Positions 49,416 to 58,828 of a stretch of 64,000 bases of DNA are shown here, in pieces; positions within the stretch are counted from its first letter, which is position 1; each line of letters begins with the position of its first letter. A program made the position numbers and the translations under genes. The DNA is from Symbiodinium natans. Taxonomy: Eukaryota > Sar > Dinophyceae > Suessiales > Symbiodiniaceae. The stretch is taken from positions 343,501 through 407,500 of the forward strand of contig CAJNDS010000890.1 of assembly GCA_905221605.1 (NCBI GenBank). Direction: 5' to 3'. Below the pieces are notes generated by a model. It saw only the letters and a list, made by a program, of their open reading frames with translations, searched no databases and was not told the origin of the DNA.

Positions 49416-49773
49416 TGGAAGATTGTGGCTGATCAGTGATGTTTTTGTCATGTTTTGGATCAGCTTGTATAGGTTTGTTTTGCTTCGGAGTGATTGGGAA
49501 TCCGTGTGATCCCATCCTCGATGGTTTATGCCTCGTTGATTTCCAAGGAAATCATACGAGTGTTTTTGCCCAATACGCTATTTAAAGTGAGTGTGCAGTG
49601 TGTAGGAACTTCGTCTGAAGCTGAGTTTAGCTCACAAGAGAGAATTCGTTCAGTTTGTGCACTTCGTGACTTTTGGCTCAAGTGGCTCTGACTGTGAAAA
49701 GAGAGAGTTGTCCGCACTTGTGTGAGAGGTCAGGGTTCGCAAAAGGTACCAGAGGGACCTTCGGTTTTTCACG
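49416..49773 (+). repeat. 5' LTR
   Basis: Starts TGGAAGATTGTGGCTGATCA and ends near TTTTTCACG just before the primer site. It lacks an 11-base segment (net) present in the 3' LTR near 58520. A TATTTAAAG sequence at about 49579 could serve as a promoter element. TTTTGGCTCAAG at 49671-49682 matches the 3' end of the dinoflagellate spliced leader. Confidence 0.93.
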
Positions 49774-49785
49774 TGGTAGCGGAGC
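49774..49785 (+). promoter_or_regulatory. Primer binding site
   Basis: TGGTAGCGGAGC directly follows the LTR. It would pair with a tRNA ending GCTCCGCTACCA, whose discriminator and U72 fit an initiator methionine tRNA (A1:U72). Copia elements commonly use initiator tRNA-Met. Confidence 0.8.
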
Positions 49786-49967
49786 TTGTGCCTGGTACGA
49801 GCCCGTGTATGGTCTTTGGTTGTCTGTCAGGACTCTGTGAGTGCCTGGAGGCAAGTTTGGGTTTGGAGCCCAGACTGCCAGTGGACCGGAATCTCTTGTA
49901 CTCGGACCGTGCAAGTGACAAACGATGACTTCGTCCATGGTAGCAACAGCAGCAGCATCAGCAGTGG

Positions 49968-52571
49968 ATGATACAGCAGCATCAGCAACAGCAGCCACAG
50001 CAACAGCAACAGGTGAATCCCCCCTTACCTCAGGATGGTGTTCCTGAGAACATGCCCAGTTCTTCTTCGGGATGTCAAGGTGCATCGCCAGTGGGTACTC
50101 CTGCGAAGGGGACCCAGCTTTTTCGGATGGCGAGCCCAAGTCCCCCACTGAGACCTCCACCTCTGGAGCAAGAAAGGGAAAGGGATGTGTTTGCTCGATC
50201 GGACAAATGGTTGCCCAGTTTGCCGACCATTGACTTTTCGTCTTGGAAGGATCGCATCTCTGAAGCTCTTGGATTCTTGACCTGGATGGAGAAGCTGACC
50301 AGTTGGGTTGGTTTGGGTTCAGAAGTGTTTCCCAATGAGCTCATGCATGCGGTGAAGACTCAAGAAGAGTCTCGGCTGAAACAGGATCGACTTACTGTGG
50401 AGCAACAGAAGAGGTCGACGAGGCTGATGCACATCCTGCGACAGACTTTTGCAAATCATGAGAAGAGTTCTCTGATTTTGCAGACATATGTTGAAAGTGA
50501 GAGCACTTATCAACAATCTGGTTTTGTGGCTTTGAGATTGCTGGCGAAGGAGTTTTGCCTGAAGTCGCGAGCTGAATGCCTGTTCTTTCGGTCGCAGCTG
50601 GTGAATCAAACCGTGAAAGCACCCAGTATTCCGGAGATCATTCGAAAGATTGAGCATGAGTTGAACAAGTACACCAAGCTGCTCAATAGTCTTGATCCCG
50701 ATGTGCATGCTGGTGGTTTGCAGATCCAAGAAGCGGATTCGGTTATGGTTTTGCTGCGCAGTTTGCCAGATCGGTGTAGAAGCCATTGCTTGTTGCATGG
50801 CGATAGTGAATCGTTTGAAGATCTGAAAAGAGTTGCTCTGAAGTTTGAGGTGCAACAAAGGGTGTGGTCAGAAGCCCCTGGCACGAAGCTTCAACCTTTT
50901 CGAGATCCCAATGAGGGAAAGGGCAACGAAGGAAAACCAAAAGGCAAAGGAAAGGAACAGAAAGGCAAGCGCGAATCAAGCAAAGGTGCTGGCAAACGAG
51001 CTTCAAGCCAGAACAAGAAGGATGTGGAGTGCTATGTGTGTGGTGGAAAGGGACATTATGCCCGCGATTGCTGGTATAAGGAGGGAGATTCAGGCAAGAA
51101 GCCCAATTCCCCCAATGCTAAGGCGAAAGCCAAGGCAAAAGGAGATCCCAAGAAGAAGCCCGAAAAGGGAAAGCCCAAAGGAAAAGGCAAAGGAAAGGGG
51201 AAGACAGTTGCTGAAGTCTCCCAAGAGGGTGAGTCGAGTGACTACCAGCTAACTGGAGGTGAATGGAATGAACCTGAGTCAGAGGCCCGAGTGGAATCTG
51301 TGTTGCAACCTCTGGAAGGATTGCTCGATGAAGTGAGAAAAGAGTGGATTCCCCGGAGTACTGATGAGATAGATTGGTCATGGGAAGTTGAGACGAGAGT
51401 CCGGATTGCCGAGTTGGAGCATCGGATCTCTACCGATTTATCTCAGATGTTGCCATCTAAGTCAGTTCGGTCTTTGATGAAACCTCCGATGAATCAAGTC
51501 AAAAGCATGGAAAAGGATGATGCAAGCAAATGGTGGTTGATTGACTCAGGAGCATCGGTGACTGTGATTGCGAAAAGATACTTGGATGAGTTCCAGATTT
51601 TGGATCGGAAGGCGTTGGGACCTAATGAGAGGTACTCAGCAGCCAACGATACCCCGGTGAATGTCTTCGAGCGAGTTCGCATCCGAGCCTTGCTGCCTAT
51701 GTATGAAGGAAAGCAGTATCTTGGTTTGACATCGGTGTGTGTGACTGGAGTTGTAGCAGATGTGGCTCACAACATCTTGAGCACCGAGCAGATGGTGAAT
51801 ACTGGTTGGGAAGTGAAGTTCACTCGAAGAGAGATTTCGCTGCGACACGAGAAGAAAGGAGTCATGGGATATGGAGTATCCTGGGCTGGATGTCCTTGGA
51901 TCTACCTGCAAGGTGATGCTGGAAAGCGAAAGAAAGTAACCTTTGGAAGAACTGAGGTTCGACCCATGGATGTGGATGATGGCCAACGACCGATGGAGGT
52001 TGATCAGATGCAGTCAGTGCAGTCAATGACCAAGAAAAAGCAAGAAGAAATGGAGCTGCATCGGATGCGAGGCCACATTCCTTTTTCGTCCGAATGTCCT
52101 CATTGTCGGATGACAAGAGGAACAACCCAGCATCGTCGGACCAAGGATGCTCAAGACCGACCCGTGGCGTTGCAAGCAGATTTCTGCTTCATCAACCTGG
52201 TAACTGGTACTTTTGCGAAAGACCAGCCGACGGCTCCCAACATGAAAGTACTGGTCATGACTGAAATGTCAACCAGAATGATTGGATGTCTGTTGGTAGG
52301 GACCAATGCTGACAATACCTCCAGCTGGATTCGTTATTGGATGAATGCTTTCGGACTGGACATTGCAGGGTCTGCTGTACTGTTGAGGACAGACAGCGAG
52401 ACAGCGGTGAGCGCCCTCATCAAGAGAGCCAATCTGGGGATTAGGATTGTGACCCAAAGAGCACCTCCGCAGGGACATGAAGCGGTTGGTGGTGTGGAAA
52501 GGGCAGTGAGAACACTCAAGGAGTTGTTCAGCACGGTGAGGTTGGATCTACGAGCGCAGGGCTTGACTTGA
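49968..52571 (+). CDS. Copia gag-protease-integrase polyprotein
   Basis: The 867-residue frame starts in a Gln-rich tract (CAG/CAA repeat). Gag fills roughly residues 80-300. A lysine-rich linker carries a CCHC zinc knuckle (C355, C358, H363, C368), which binds nucleic acid. The aspartic protease active site is DSG at 526-528. The integrase zinc domain has H698, H703, C710, C713; its catalytic triad is D738, D809 and E844 in GGVERAVRT. The frame stops 23 residues after E844, too early for a copia integrase, and continues in the next frame. An ATG at 49925 lies in another frame that stops soon, so slippage in the CAG tract may have shifted the original gag start. Confidence 0.93.
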   Translation: MIQQHQQQQPQQQQQVNPPLPQDGVPENMPSSSSGCQGASPVGTPAKGTQLFRMASPSPPLRPPPLEQERERDVFARSDKWLPSLPTIDFSSWKDRISEALGFLTWMEKLTSWVGLGSEVFPNELMHAVKTQEESRLKQDRLTVEQQKRSTRLMHILRQTFANHEKSSLILQTYVESESTYQQSGFVALRLLAKEFCLKSRAECLFFRSQLVNQTVKAPSIPEIIRKIEHELNKYTKLLNSLDPDVHAGGLQIQEADSVMVLLRSLPDRCRSHCLLHGDSESFEDLKRVALKFEVQQRVWSEAPGTKLQPFRDPNEGKGNEGKPKGKGKEQKGKRESSKGAGKRASSQNKKDVECYVCGGKGHYARDCWYKEGDSGKKPNSPNAKAKAKAKGDPKKKPEKGKPKGKGKGKGKTVAEVSQEGESSDYQLTGGEWNEPESEARVESVLQPLEGLLDEVRKEWIPRSTDEIDWSWEVETRVRIAELEHRISTDLSQMLPSKSVRSLMKPPMNQVKSMEKDDASKWWLIDSGASVTVIAKRYLDEFQILDRKALGPNERYSAANDTPVNVFERVRIRALLPMYEGKQYLGLTSVCVTGVVADVAHNILSTEQMVNTGWEVKFTRREISLRHEKKGVMGYGVSWAGCPWIYLQGDAGKRKKVTFGRTEVRPMDVDDGQRPMEVDQMQSVQSMTKKKQEEMELHRMRGHIPFSSECPHCRMTRGTTQHRRTKDAQDRPVALQADFCFINLVTGTFAKDQPTAPNMKVLVMTEMSTRMIGCLLVGTNADNTSSWIRYWMNAFGLDIAGSAVLLRTDSETAVSALIKRANLGIRIVTQRAPPQGHEAVGGVERAVRTLKELFSTVRLDLRAQGLT

Positions 52572-55500
52572 AGAGAAGTCCTCGAGCGTTTGAGTTTGGT
52601 CTGATTTACTGTGCTGCAATGCACAATCACCATGCAGCTGCCTTTGATGGGAAGAAATCACCCCAGGAGTTGGTACTACAGAGATCCCTCCATGAGTGTG
52701 GATCGTCGTTGATAGGTGCTACAGTTCTGGCTGAGCTACCGGATTCGATGAAAACCACGGCGCTCTCCCGGTTTGTGGAAGCAGCCTATGTGTACCCTGA
52801 AGTTGGTGGCTTAACTCATGTTGTGAGTGCCATGGTGGATGGTTGTCCAAAACACTTTCGAGCAAAGTCCATCAAGCACATCGTTCCGTTGAAGATTGGG
52901 TTGGAGCATTGTCAACATTTGCTCAAGGAGCATGATCCATCGGATACATTGGCTCCCCCGATTCTGAAGGAGAAAGAGGATGGTGTGCCCGATCGGATTG
53001 AAGGTGAAGCGGACAAGGCCTTTGAGGGCCGAGTGTCTGAGGGACCGACCACCGACATGAGCAAAGTTGGACCTCCAGCTGCATGGGTGAAGGAACATGG
53101 TGGCACAGCGAACTGTCCTGCGTGTGGTCCAAAAAGAGGAAAAGCCAACCACAATGCTGAATGCCGAAAACGGTATGATGATTGGTTGAAAGCTCAACGA
53201 CAACGGTTGGAATCGAAAGAACCAACAGAGGAAACTCCAAAAATGGACCAGAGAAGCTCAAAGGATGCGGGGGTGATGGAGTCTGGAAGTGAGCCTTCAC
53301 TCCTGAAACGCCCGAAGATCACCTATGAGAGTCGACCAGATCCCAAGTTGGAGGAGAAGCAAAGCGTCCCAACACCTGCGACAGAAGTTGTGGATGTTGA
53401 CATGGAGGATTTTGAGGATCCAAGTTTGCCTTACCAAGGGATTCCAGATGAGGCAATGGAACCTGGATACTTCGAAGGAGAAACTCCCGCTGAGGATGAA
53501 GCGATCCCAATGGAGGAAGAAAAACCTCAAATGGATGTGGATTCAGTTCCAAATGAGTCCAGTCGAGTTCCCCGGCGTTTAGAGAGTTTAACTTCAGATG
53601 TGAACTCAGTTCCAGATGAGTCCAATCGAGTTCCCCGGCTGATCAATCGTATTTGTTTAGACCCAAGACTCGATGTGCCTCAAGGTCCTATTAAAATGGT
53701 AAGCAGTGACGAGAGTCCGAAGTTGGTACATGTGACCAATTCGATTCTGCTCAACAAGAATAGCACTTTCCCGGAGTCCATGAAGGTGTGTGGATCCCAA
53801 GTTTGGCTGGCAAGACCCACGAGTGTTCTGTCTGAGATAGATGGATGTCCATTAGATGTGGATAAAACAGTGGAAGGCCGGCGAACTGAGCTGCAGAGTA
53901 TGACTGCTCACAAAGCAGGGAGAGTGGTTGGAGCAGACGAGGCTCAGAAGTTTGCTCGTCAGCATGGGATAAAGATCATCCCAACCCGATGGGTCATAGG
54001 CCCAAAGGTGGTGAATGGCAAGGAAGCTGTGAGAGCTCGGTGTGTGGTGCAAGACATCGCAAAGGGGAGCACAGCATCATCTTTAGGACTGAGTGCTACG
54101 ACTCCTTCTTTAGAAGCGTTACGGACGCTTTTGGCCATTGCTTCGGTAGATGCTATGGATATCGCAACTTTGGATGTTAGCACTGCATTCTTGCATTCCC
54201 CCCTTCCGAAAGGATCGAAGGCGATTATCCAATTGCCCAAGGATGTTTCCGCCTGCAAGGACTATTATGTCCCGGTGTTTATGATTCTGGATCAAGCCAT
54301 GAATGGTTTGAGAGTTGCCGCCAAAGCTTGGAACTTGAAGCTGGCGACAGTTGTGAAGAAAGTTGGGTTGAAGCAATGCCCAACGGAACCTTCCGTCTTC
54401 GAGGGCACTGTGAGAGGGAAAAGATTCCTCATGTTGTGCTATGTGGACGATTTGATTCTGTGTGGCACTAGAGATGCCATTCGGTTGGTGACCGACACCC
54501 TGAACGGAGAGTTGAAGATCAAGGAAACGGGTCGAATCACTTCCACTGGTGGAAAGATCACCTTTTTGGGGCGAGAGATTGAGAGACAAGGGAGTCATCT
54601 CAGGATGCGAGTGCCCCCGGCATACTTAGATGCCCTGTTCGAGACAGAGTTCTGTAAGGACCTGAAGGTGGTTACTGCTCCTCCGGACATCGTGAAAACG
54701 GTCGAGAAGGGCAGAGCAAGTGGTTCGGATCCTGAGTTGAGTGACACTGCAGCTGCGAGGTACAGAGCAGTACTTGGCCGGATTGCATGGTGGGGTCAGT
54801 CGAGACCTGACCTGAGTAGGTGGATGTCCATTCTTTCGCAAGGACAGTCCAAGCCAACAGCATGCTTTGAGCAAGCATTGCGACAAGTGATTAGGTTCCT
54901 AAAGGGACAATACCATGCATGGCAGTACTTTGGCCCTGATGGGAATGTACCGGACAGTGGGCCGGCGCAGCTGGAAGTGTATGCGGATGCCAGTTGGGCA
55001 CCCCAAGCGTCGTTAGGACGAAGATCTGTGTCGGGCATAGCCATCTTTTATAGAGGATGCCTGATCAAGGGAATCTCTCGAGTTCAAGGGTGTGTATCGC
55101 TGAGTTCTTGTGAAGCCGAGTTGAGAGCCATCTTGACTGCGGTACAGGAGAGTGAGGGACTTGCGACTTTGATCGGTCAGTTGGCCGAGTCAGATGTCAC
55201 GATCCGATTGCACACTGACAGTTCCTCAGCGAGAGCGGTTTTGCTAAACCGTGGGTTGAGTAGGCGAGTTCGCCACTTAGACATCGCTGTCTGCTATCTT
55301 CAGGAGCGGATACAGGAAGCTCAGACCTTGAAGGTCATTTGGTGCCCGACAGCGGGAATGATCGCTGACGTTCTTACAAAGTGCTTGAGTCAAGTGACAT
55401 TCTGTCAGCACCAGCAAGCTATGGGTATATACCCTGGTGAAGATGTGCAGCAGGTGTGGAGGATCTGTGGAATCCGACCAAGGGTTGGAGTTCAGGCATG

Positions 55501-57451
55501 CCAGTGTGCCGAGGCAACTGGATGCAGTGTGGAGCAAGTTGGATCGTTGAAAAGTGTGAAAAAGTGTGGCGAAGTTTTTGAAAATTTCCACCTTAGAAGT
55601 CCCGAAACCCTTCGTGAAGACTCTTCCCCTGAGGTTCAAGAAATGGATTTATGGTCCAACCGCAAAAGCTTTGGTTCAAGCACCACGGAAGCTAGCCCTA
55701 GCCTGGAGCCTGTACCTTTGGTGAAGGACAGGAAAATGGCAGCTGAAGACAGCAGGAAGGGTGAGCAGGGTGCTGAGATGAAAAGCCCCTTTTGGTGTAA
55801 GGTTTGCAAATGGTTGTTCAGATCCGAGCATGCTGCCGGGTTGAGCTGGGATGAAAGTGGCAAGCCCAAGTGCGAAAAGTGCAAACAGACTGTGACAGTC
55901 TCTGGCACGGATGCAAGCCATGCATTCCATCTCCGAGAGGCAGAGAAGGAGCGCCGAGCTGCTGGAAAAAGGGGTGATAAAGGTGAAAGCCGAGGCTCAG
56001 GCCAAGCTGCACCGAAACCCAAGGCCATGCCGAAGGTGATTGAACGGATGGTCGACGTGTTTCCGGAGCTGGCGGATCCAGAGCCGCCGAAGTGGTTCGG
56101 TGATGTGTCATGGAGTATCTGCCGGCGCGGAACTCCAGTGGATGAGCTAGAGCTCAAGGACGTGATAGGCACGCTATCCGACAAGGATATGTTGCGCTAT
56201 CAAAGCTCATACGAGAAGCTGGTGAAGCCCATCCAGGAGGTGTGTGAGCTACAGGAGAAACCCACGAAGATCTTCGGAATCTTGGATGTCCGTGGACAGA
56301 TTGGTGGCAAGGCCATCATCTGGGAGATGGCAGTGAATGAAGGAGGACTGTACATGGAAGTGCCGCCGGGAACGTGTGGCCTGGCGATGTTGAGCTTCGT
56401 GAGGTACTTGAAGAGAAAAGGGATAATCCCTGTTTTGCTTCTGGGTGAGCACCAGGACCTCGGAGTCTTGCGGATGGTGGATCTGTTGTGCATGCTACCC
56501 ATTTTGGGAGCAGAGAGGATCATGGAGGATGAAGCTGAGAGCTCGTATTATCCCCCATGGGTGTTGCGCTGGAAGAGAAGTGCAAAGGAAGGATCCTTGG
56601 TGTTTAAGGAACTGGTGGAGCGAGTGCGAGTGATTTCGATGTTGTCGTGTGATACACTTCGGATTCACGAGCCGGAGCTGAGGGAGAGACCAGTCCCCAA
56701 GTGGTCGTTTGTGGCCTACAGCCACTACAGATCCGTGATGGAGTCTGTTGCAGGATTCTTGGAGGACCTGGAGAAAAAGAAAGAGGAGATCACCGACACG
56801 CAGAGGGCGGCAAGCTGGAAGAAGGTGGTTGCGAGTGAGACTCGAAGCGGTGTTGTGTGGATCTGCAAGTGTAAGTGGCACTTGCCGACCGACTATGTGG
56901 TGAGGTTCAACTTGACGTTGCCTGCCGACATGTGGCAGCAAGCCTTTGGGATCATGGGTGAGAATGTTGGGAAACTCGAGAAGGAGGAAAAGGACCTGAA
57001 GCGGATCCTCAAGGCTGCAGCGGAACAGCAAGACCGAGAGTTCGAGGAAGCTGAGCGAAAGCGCAAGCGCATCGCCGACCTGTCAGCTGCCGAGGAAGAA
57101 GCTGCTAAGAGAGCAAAGCTGGAAGGCGAAGCGGTTCGCTCGCCTGTGTCAGTTGTACCATCTGAGTTGGATGCAGCAGCTATCGCGCAGATTGCTGAGC
57201 GTGTGAAGGCAAGCTTTAGTGTTGCCGATTTGGAGCTGATGTTGGAAGAGAAGAAGAGAAAGGTTGGAGACCAGCCAACTGAGAGGCCTGCGGAGACGCC
57301 AGCTGAGCCTAGCCGATCTTCGCAGGATGTGATGATGGAAACGAGGACGGCTGAGTTGGCGGAGATGAAGGAAGCCGCCAAGGAGCGCCGCGCCAAGTTG
57401 ATGGAGTCAACTGGAGCTGGCGAGAAGAAGGGCGAAGAGGATGAAGAATGA
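52568..57451 (+). CDS. Copia integrase end, reverse transcriptase, RNase H and novel C-terminal extension
   Basis: The 1627-residue frame overlaps the gag frame by 4 bases in the -1 frame. The first 45 residues complete the integrase (FGLIYCAAMHNHH). Reverse transcriptase spans about 420-680 with the YVDD catalytic loop at 625-628. RNase H follows with D807 (YADAS), E849/E851 (CEAEL), D884 (HTDSS) and ADVLTK near 934. Ordinary copia polyproteins end about here. This one continues some 670 residues: a zinc ribbon (C1077, C1080, C1102, C1105), a folded region with GILDVRGQIGGKAIIWEMAV and KRKGIIPVLLLGEHQDLGVL, a CKCKWHLP patch, and a highly charged coiled coil (about 1490-1540) before an acidic tail. 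The extension matches nothing I know. The TTG start given is formal; translation must come from the upstream frame or an internal ATG. Confidence 0.93.
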   Translation: MKRSPRAFEFGLIYCAAMHNHHAAAFDGKKSPQELVLQRSLHECGSSLIGATVLAELPDSMKTTALSRFVEAAYVYPEVGGLTHVVSAMVDGCPKHFRAKSIKHIVPLKIGLEHCQHLLKEHDPSDTLAPPILKEKEDGVPDRIEGEADKAFEGRVSEGPTTDMSKVGPPAAWVKEHGGTANCPACGPKRGKANHNAECRKRYDDWLKAQRQRLESKEPTEETPKMDQRSSKDAGVMESGSEPSLLKRPKITYESRPDPKLEEKQSVPTPATEVVDVDMEDFEDPSLPYQGIPDEAMEPGYFEGETPAEDEAIPMEEEKPQMDVDSVPNESSRVPRRLESLTSDVNSVPDESNRVPRLINRICLDPRLDVPQGPIKMVSSDESPKLVHVTNSILLNKNSTFPESMKVCGSQVWLARPTSVLSEIDGCPLDVDKTVEGRRTELQSMTAHKAGRVVGADEAQKFARQHGIKIIPTRWVIGPKVVNGKEAVRARCVVQDIAKGSTASSLGLSATTPSLEALRTLLAIASVDAMDIATLDVSTAFLHSPLPKGSKAIIQLPKDVSACKDYYVPVFMILDQAMNGLRVAAKAWNLKLATVVKKVGLKQCPTEPSVFEGTVRGKRFLMLCYVDDLILCGTRDAIRLVTDTLNGELKIKETGRITSTGGKITFLGREIERQGSHLRMRVPPAYLDALFETEFCKDLKVVTAPPDIVKTVEKGRASGSDPELSDTAAARYRAVLGRIAWWGQSRPDLSRWMSILSQGQSKPTACFEQALRQVIRFLKGQYHAWQYFGPDGNVPDSGPAQLEVYADASWAPQASLGRRSVSGIAIFYRGCLIKGISRVQGCVSLSSCEAELRAILTAVQESEGLATLIGQLAESDVTIRLHTDSSSARAVLLNRGLSRRVRHLDIAVCYLQERIQEAQTLKVIWCPTAGMIADVLTKCLSQVTFCQHQQAMGIYPGEDVQQVWRICGIRPRVGVQACQCAEATGCSVEQVGSLKSVKKCGEVFENFHLRSPETLREDSSPEVQEMDLWSNRKSFGSSTTEASPSLEPVPLVKDRKMAAEDSRKGEQGAEMKSPFWCKVCKWLFRSEHAAGLSWDESGKPKCEKCKQTVTVSGTDASHAFHLREAEKERRAAGKRGDKGESRGSGQAAPKPKAMPKVIERMVDVFPELADPEPPKWFGDVSWSICRRGTPVDELELKDVIGTLSDKDMLRYQSSYEKLVKPIQEVCELQEKPTKIFGILDVRGQIGGKAIIWEMAVNEGGLYMEVPPGTCGLAMLSFVRYLKRKGIIPVLLLGEHQDLGVLRMVDLLCMLPILGAERIMEDEAESSYYPPWVLRWKRSAKEGSLVFKELVERVRVISMLSCDTLRIHEPELRERPVPKWSFVAYSHYRSVMESVAGFLEDLEKKKEEITDTQRAASWKKVVASETRSGVVWICKCKWHLPTDYVVRFNLTLPADMWQQAFGIMGENVGKLEKEEKDLKRILKAAAEQQDREFEEAERKRKRIADLSAAEEEAAKRAKLEGEAVRSPVSVVPSELDAAAIAQIAERVKASFSVADLELMLEEKKRKVGDQPTERPAETPAEPSRSSQDVMMETRTAELAEMKEAAKERRAKLMESTGAGEKKGEEDEE

Positions 57452-58183
57452 ACTGAGATGCTAAGTGATCTCAGTGGTTGGGTGGGTGAGTGAAACCCGC
57501 AGCCATTTTTTTGGAAGCCATGGCCGCGTTGCCGCCATGGAGCGCCCGCGATTTTTCTGGTTAGTGTGAGCCCTTGTTTCAGTGCATGAGAAGTTTGCAA
57601 AGAGGAGGCAAAATGATGATGAAACTCAACGAGGGACTCTATAGCCCCTTCTGCAAGGCGTCTGATTGCCACCTCTGAAGACGTTTTTGGCTGATGGTAC
57701 GCTGGAAGAAGCGAAACTATGAAGCCAATCTTTTCTTGAAGGATCAGCTAGCCGATGCTAGTTGGTGAGTTTGGTGACCTGGAAGATGCGAGACTGAGGA
57801 GGAGTACCACGACAAGGTCGAGTGCTGAGTGGGAAACATCTGAAGCTTGCATTAATTCGTTTTCACGTGTTTGTCACCACGAACTCTTGGATTCGTTCCA
57901 AGACAACCCTGCCCCAGTGCAGGTGGATGCAAGTTTAATTCGTTTTTCACGTGTTTGGACAACGAACTCTTGGGTTACCAGTGATGTGGACCCAGGACAA
58001 CCTGCCTGATGGTGGGATCTTGCATGAGTTTTAAGTTTGATGTCAGAGATCGACTGGTGTGTTGTTTGTTTCGTTTGGTGGCGAGTACGCACCAAGGGAA
58101 TGTGGCCAGGGCATCCCCTTAGTGTTGAAGTGCCGAGCTGGGCTTGGACTTCAGATCTTTGACATGAACCCTCAGCAAAATGC
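57452..58183 (+). other. 3' untranslated part of the copia element
   Basis: No large frame. A direct repeat is present: AATTCGTTTTCACGTGTTTG with ACGAACTCTTGG at 57854-57895 and AATTCGTTTTTCACGTGTTT with ACGAACTCTTGG at 57936-57973. Confidence 0.6.
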
Positions 58184-58189
58184 GGGGGG
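58184..58189 (+). promoter_or_regulatory. Polypurine tract (short)
   Basis: Six G directly precede the TG that opens the 3' LTR. The tract is short and follows AAAATGC, but its position is right for plus-strand priming. Confidence 0.55.
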
Positions 58190-58563
58190 TGGAAGATTGT
58201 GGCTGATCAGTGATGTTTTTGTCATGTTTTGGATCAGCTTGTATAGGTTTGTTTTGCTTCGGAGTGATTGGGAATCCGTGTGATCCCATCCTCGATGGTT
58301 TATGCCTCGTTGATTTCCAAGGAAATCATACGAGTGTGTTTTTGCCCAATACGCTATTTAAAGTGAGTGTGCAGTGTGTAGGAACTTCGTTCTGAAGCTG
58401 AGTTTAAGCTCACAAGAGAGAATTCGTTTAGTTTGTGCACTTCGTGACTTTTGGCTCAAGTGGCTCTGACTGTGAAAAAGAGAGAGCTGTCCGCACTTGT
58501 GTGAGAGGTCAGGGTTCGTGCTTTCAAGGGAAAAGGTACCAGAGGGACCTTCGTTTTTTCACG
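58190..58563 (+). repeat. 3' LTR
   Basis: 374 bases, nearly identical to the 5' LTR apart from small indels and about three substitutions. The spliced-leader-like TTTTGGCTCAAG is at 58449-58460. Confidence 0.93.
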
Positions 58564-58828
58564 TGCTGTGACAGAGCCCTTGTTTGTGGGCAGAACGGGC
58601 CTTGGCTCTTATAGGTTAGGGGTTTGGGAGGTTCAAGCAATTTCCCACCCTTGAATGTCAGGTTGTGAACTTCTTGCCCGGGTCCGGGCCTCCTGTCTCT
58701 AAGAATCACGCTGAGACGAAGAATACGAATGATACGAAGCAGAGTTTGGGACACAACTTCCTGAAGCTTCAACTCTTGCTTTTCCACTCTCTCTGCACTC
58801 ACCTGTGTTGGAGGCCTTGCCTTCAACC

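Larger units (their letters stand above)
49416..58563 (+). mobile_element. Ty1/copia LTR retrotransposon, nearly intact
   Basis: The element has 5' LTR, primer binding site, gag-protease-integrase frame, integrase end-RT-RNase H frame with a long extension, a 740-base 3' leader, polypurine run and 3' LTR. Integrase precedes reverse transcriptase, which defines the copia order. The two LTRs differ by about three substitutions and a few indels, so the insertion is recent. The last shared bases run to 49775 and 58565, leaving the exact ends uncertain by about 4 bp. Candidate target duplication is only CTTTG (49411-49415) against CTGTG (58566-58570), one mismatch. Confidence 0.95.

Noticed and set aside
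49925-50080. Alternative gag start at ATG 49925 (MTSSMVATAAA)
   Set aside because: That frame ends about 40 codons on and does not reach gag; kept only as a hint of slippage in the CAG tract.
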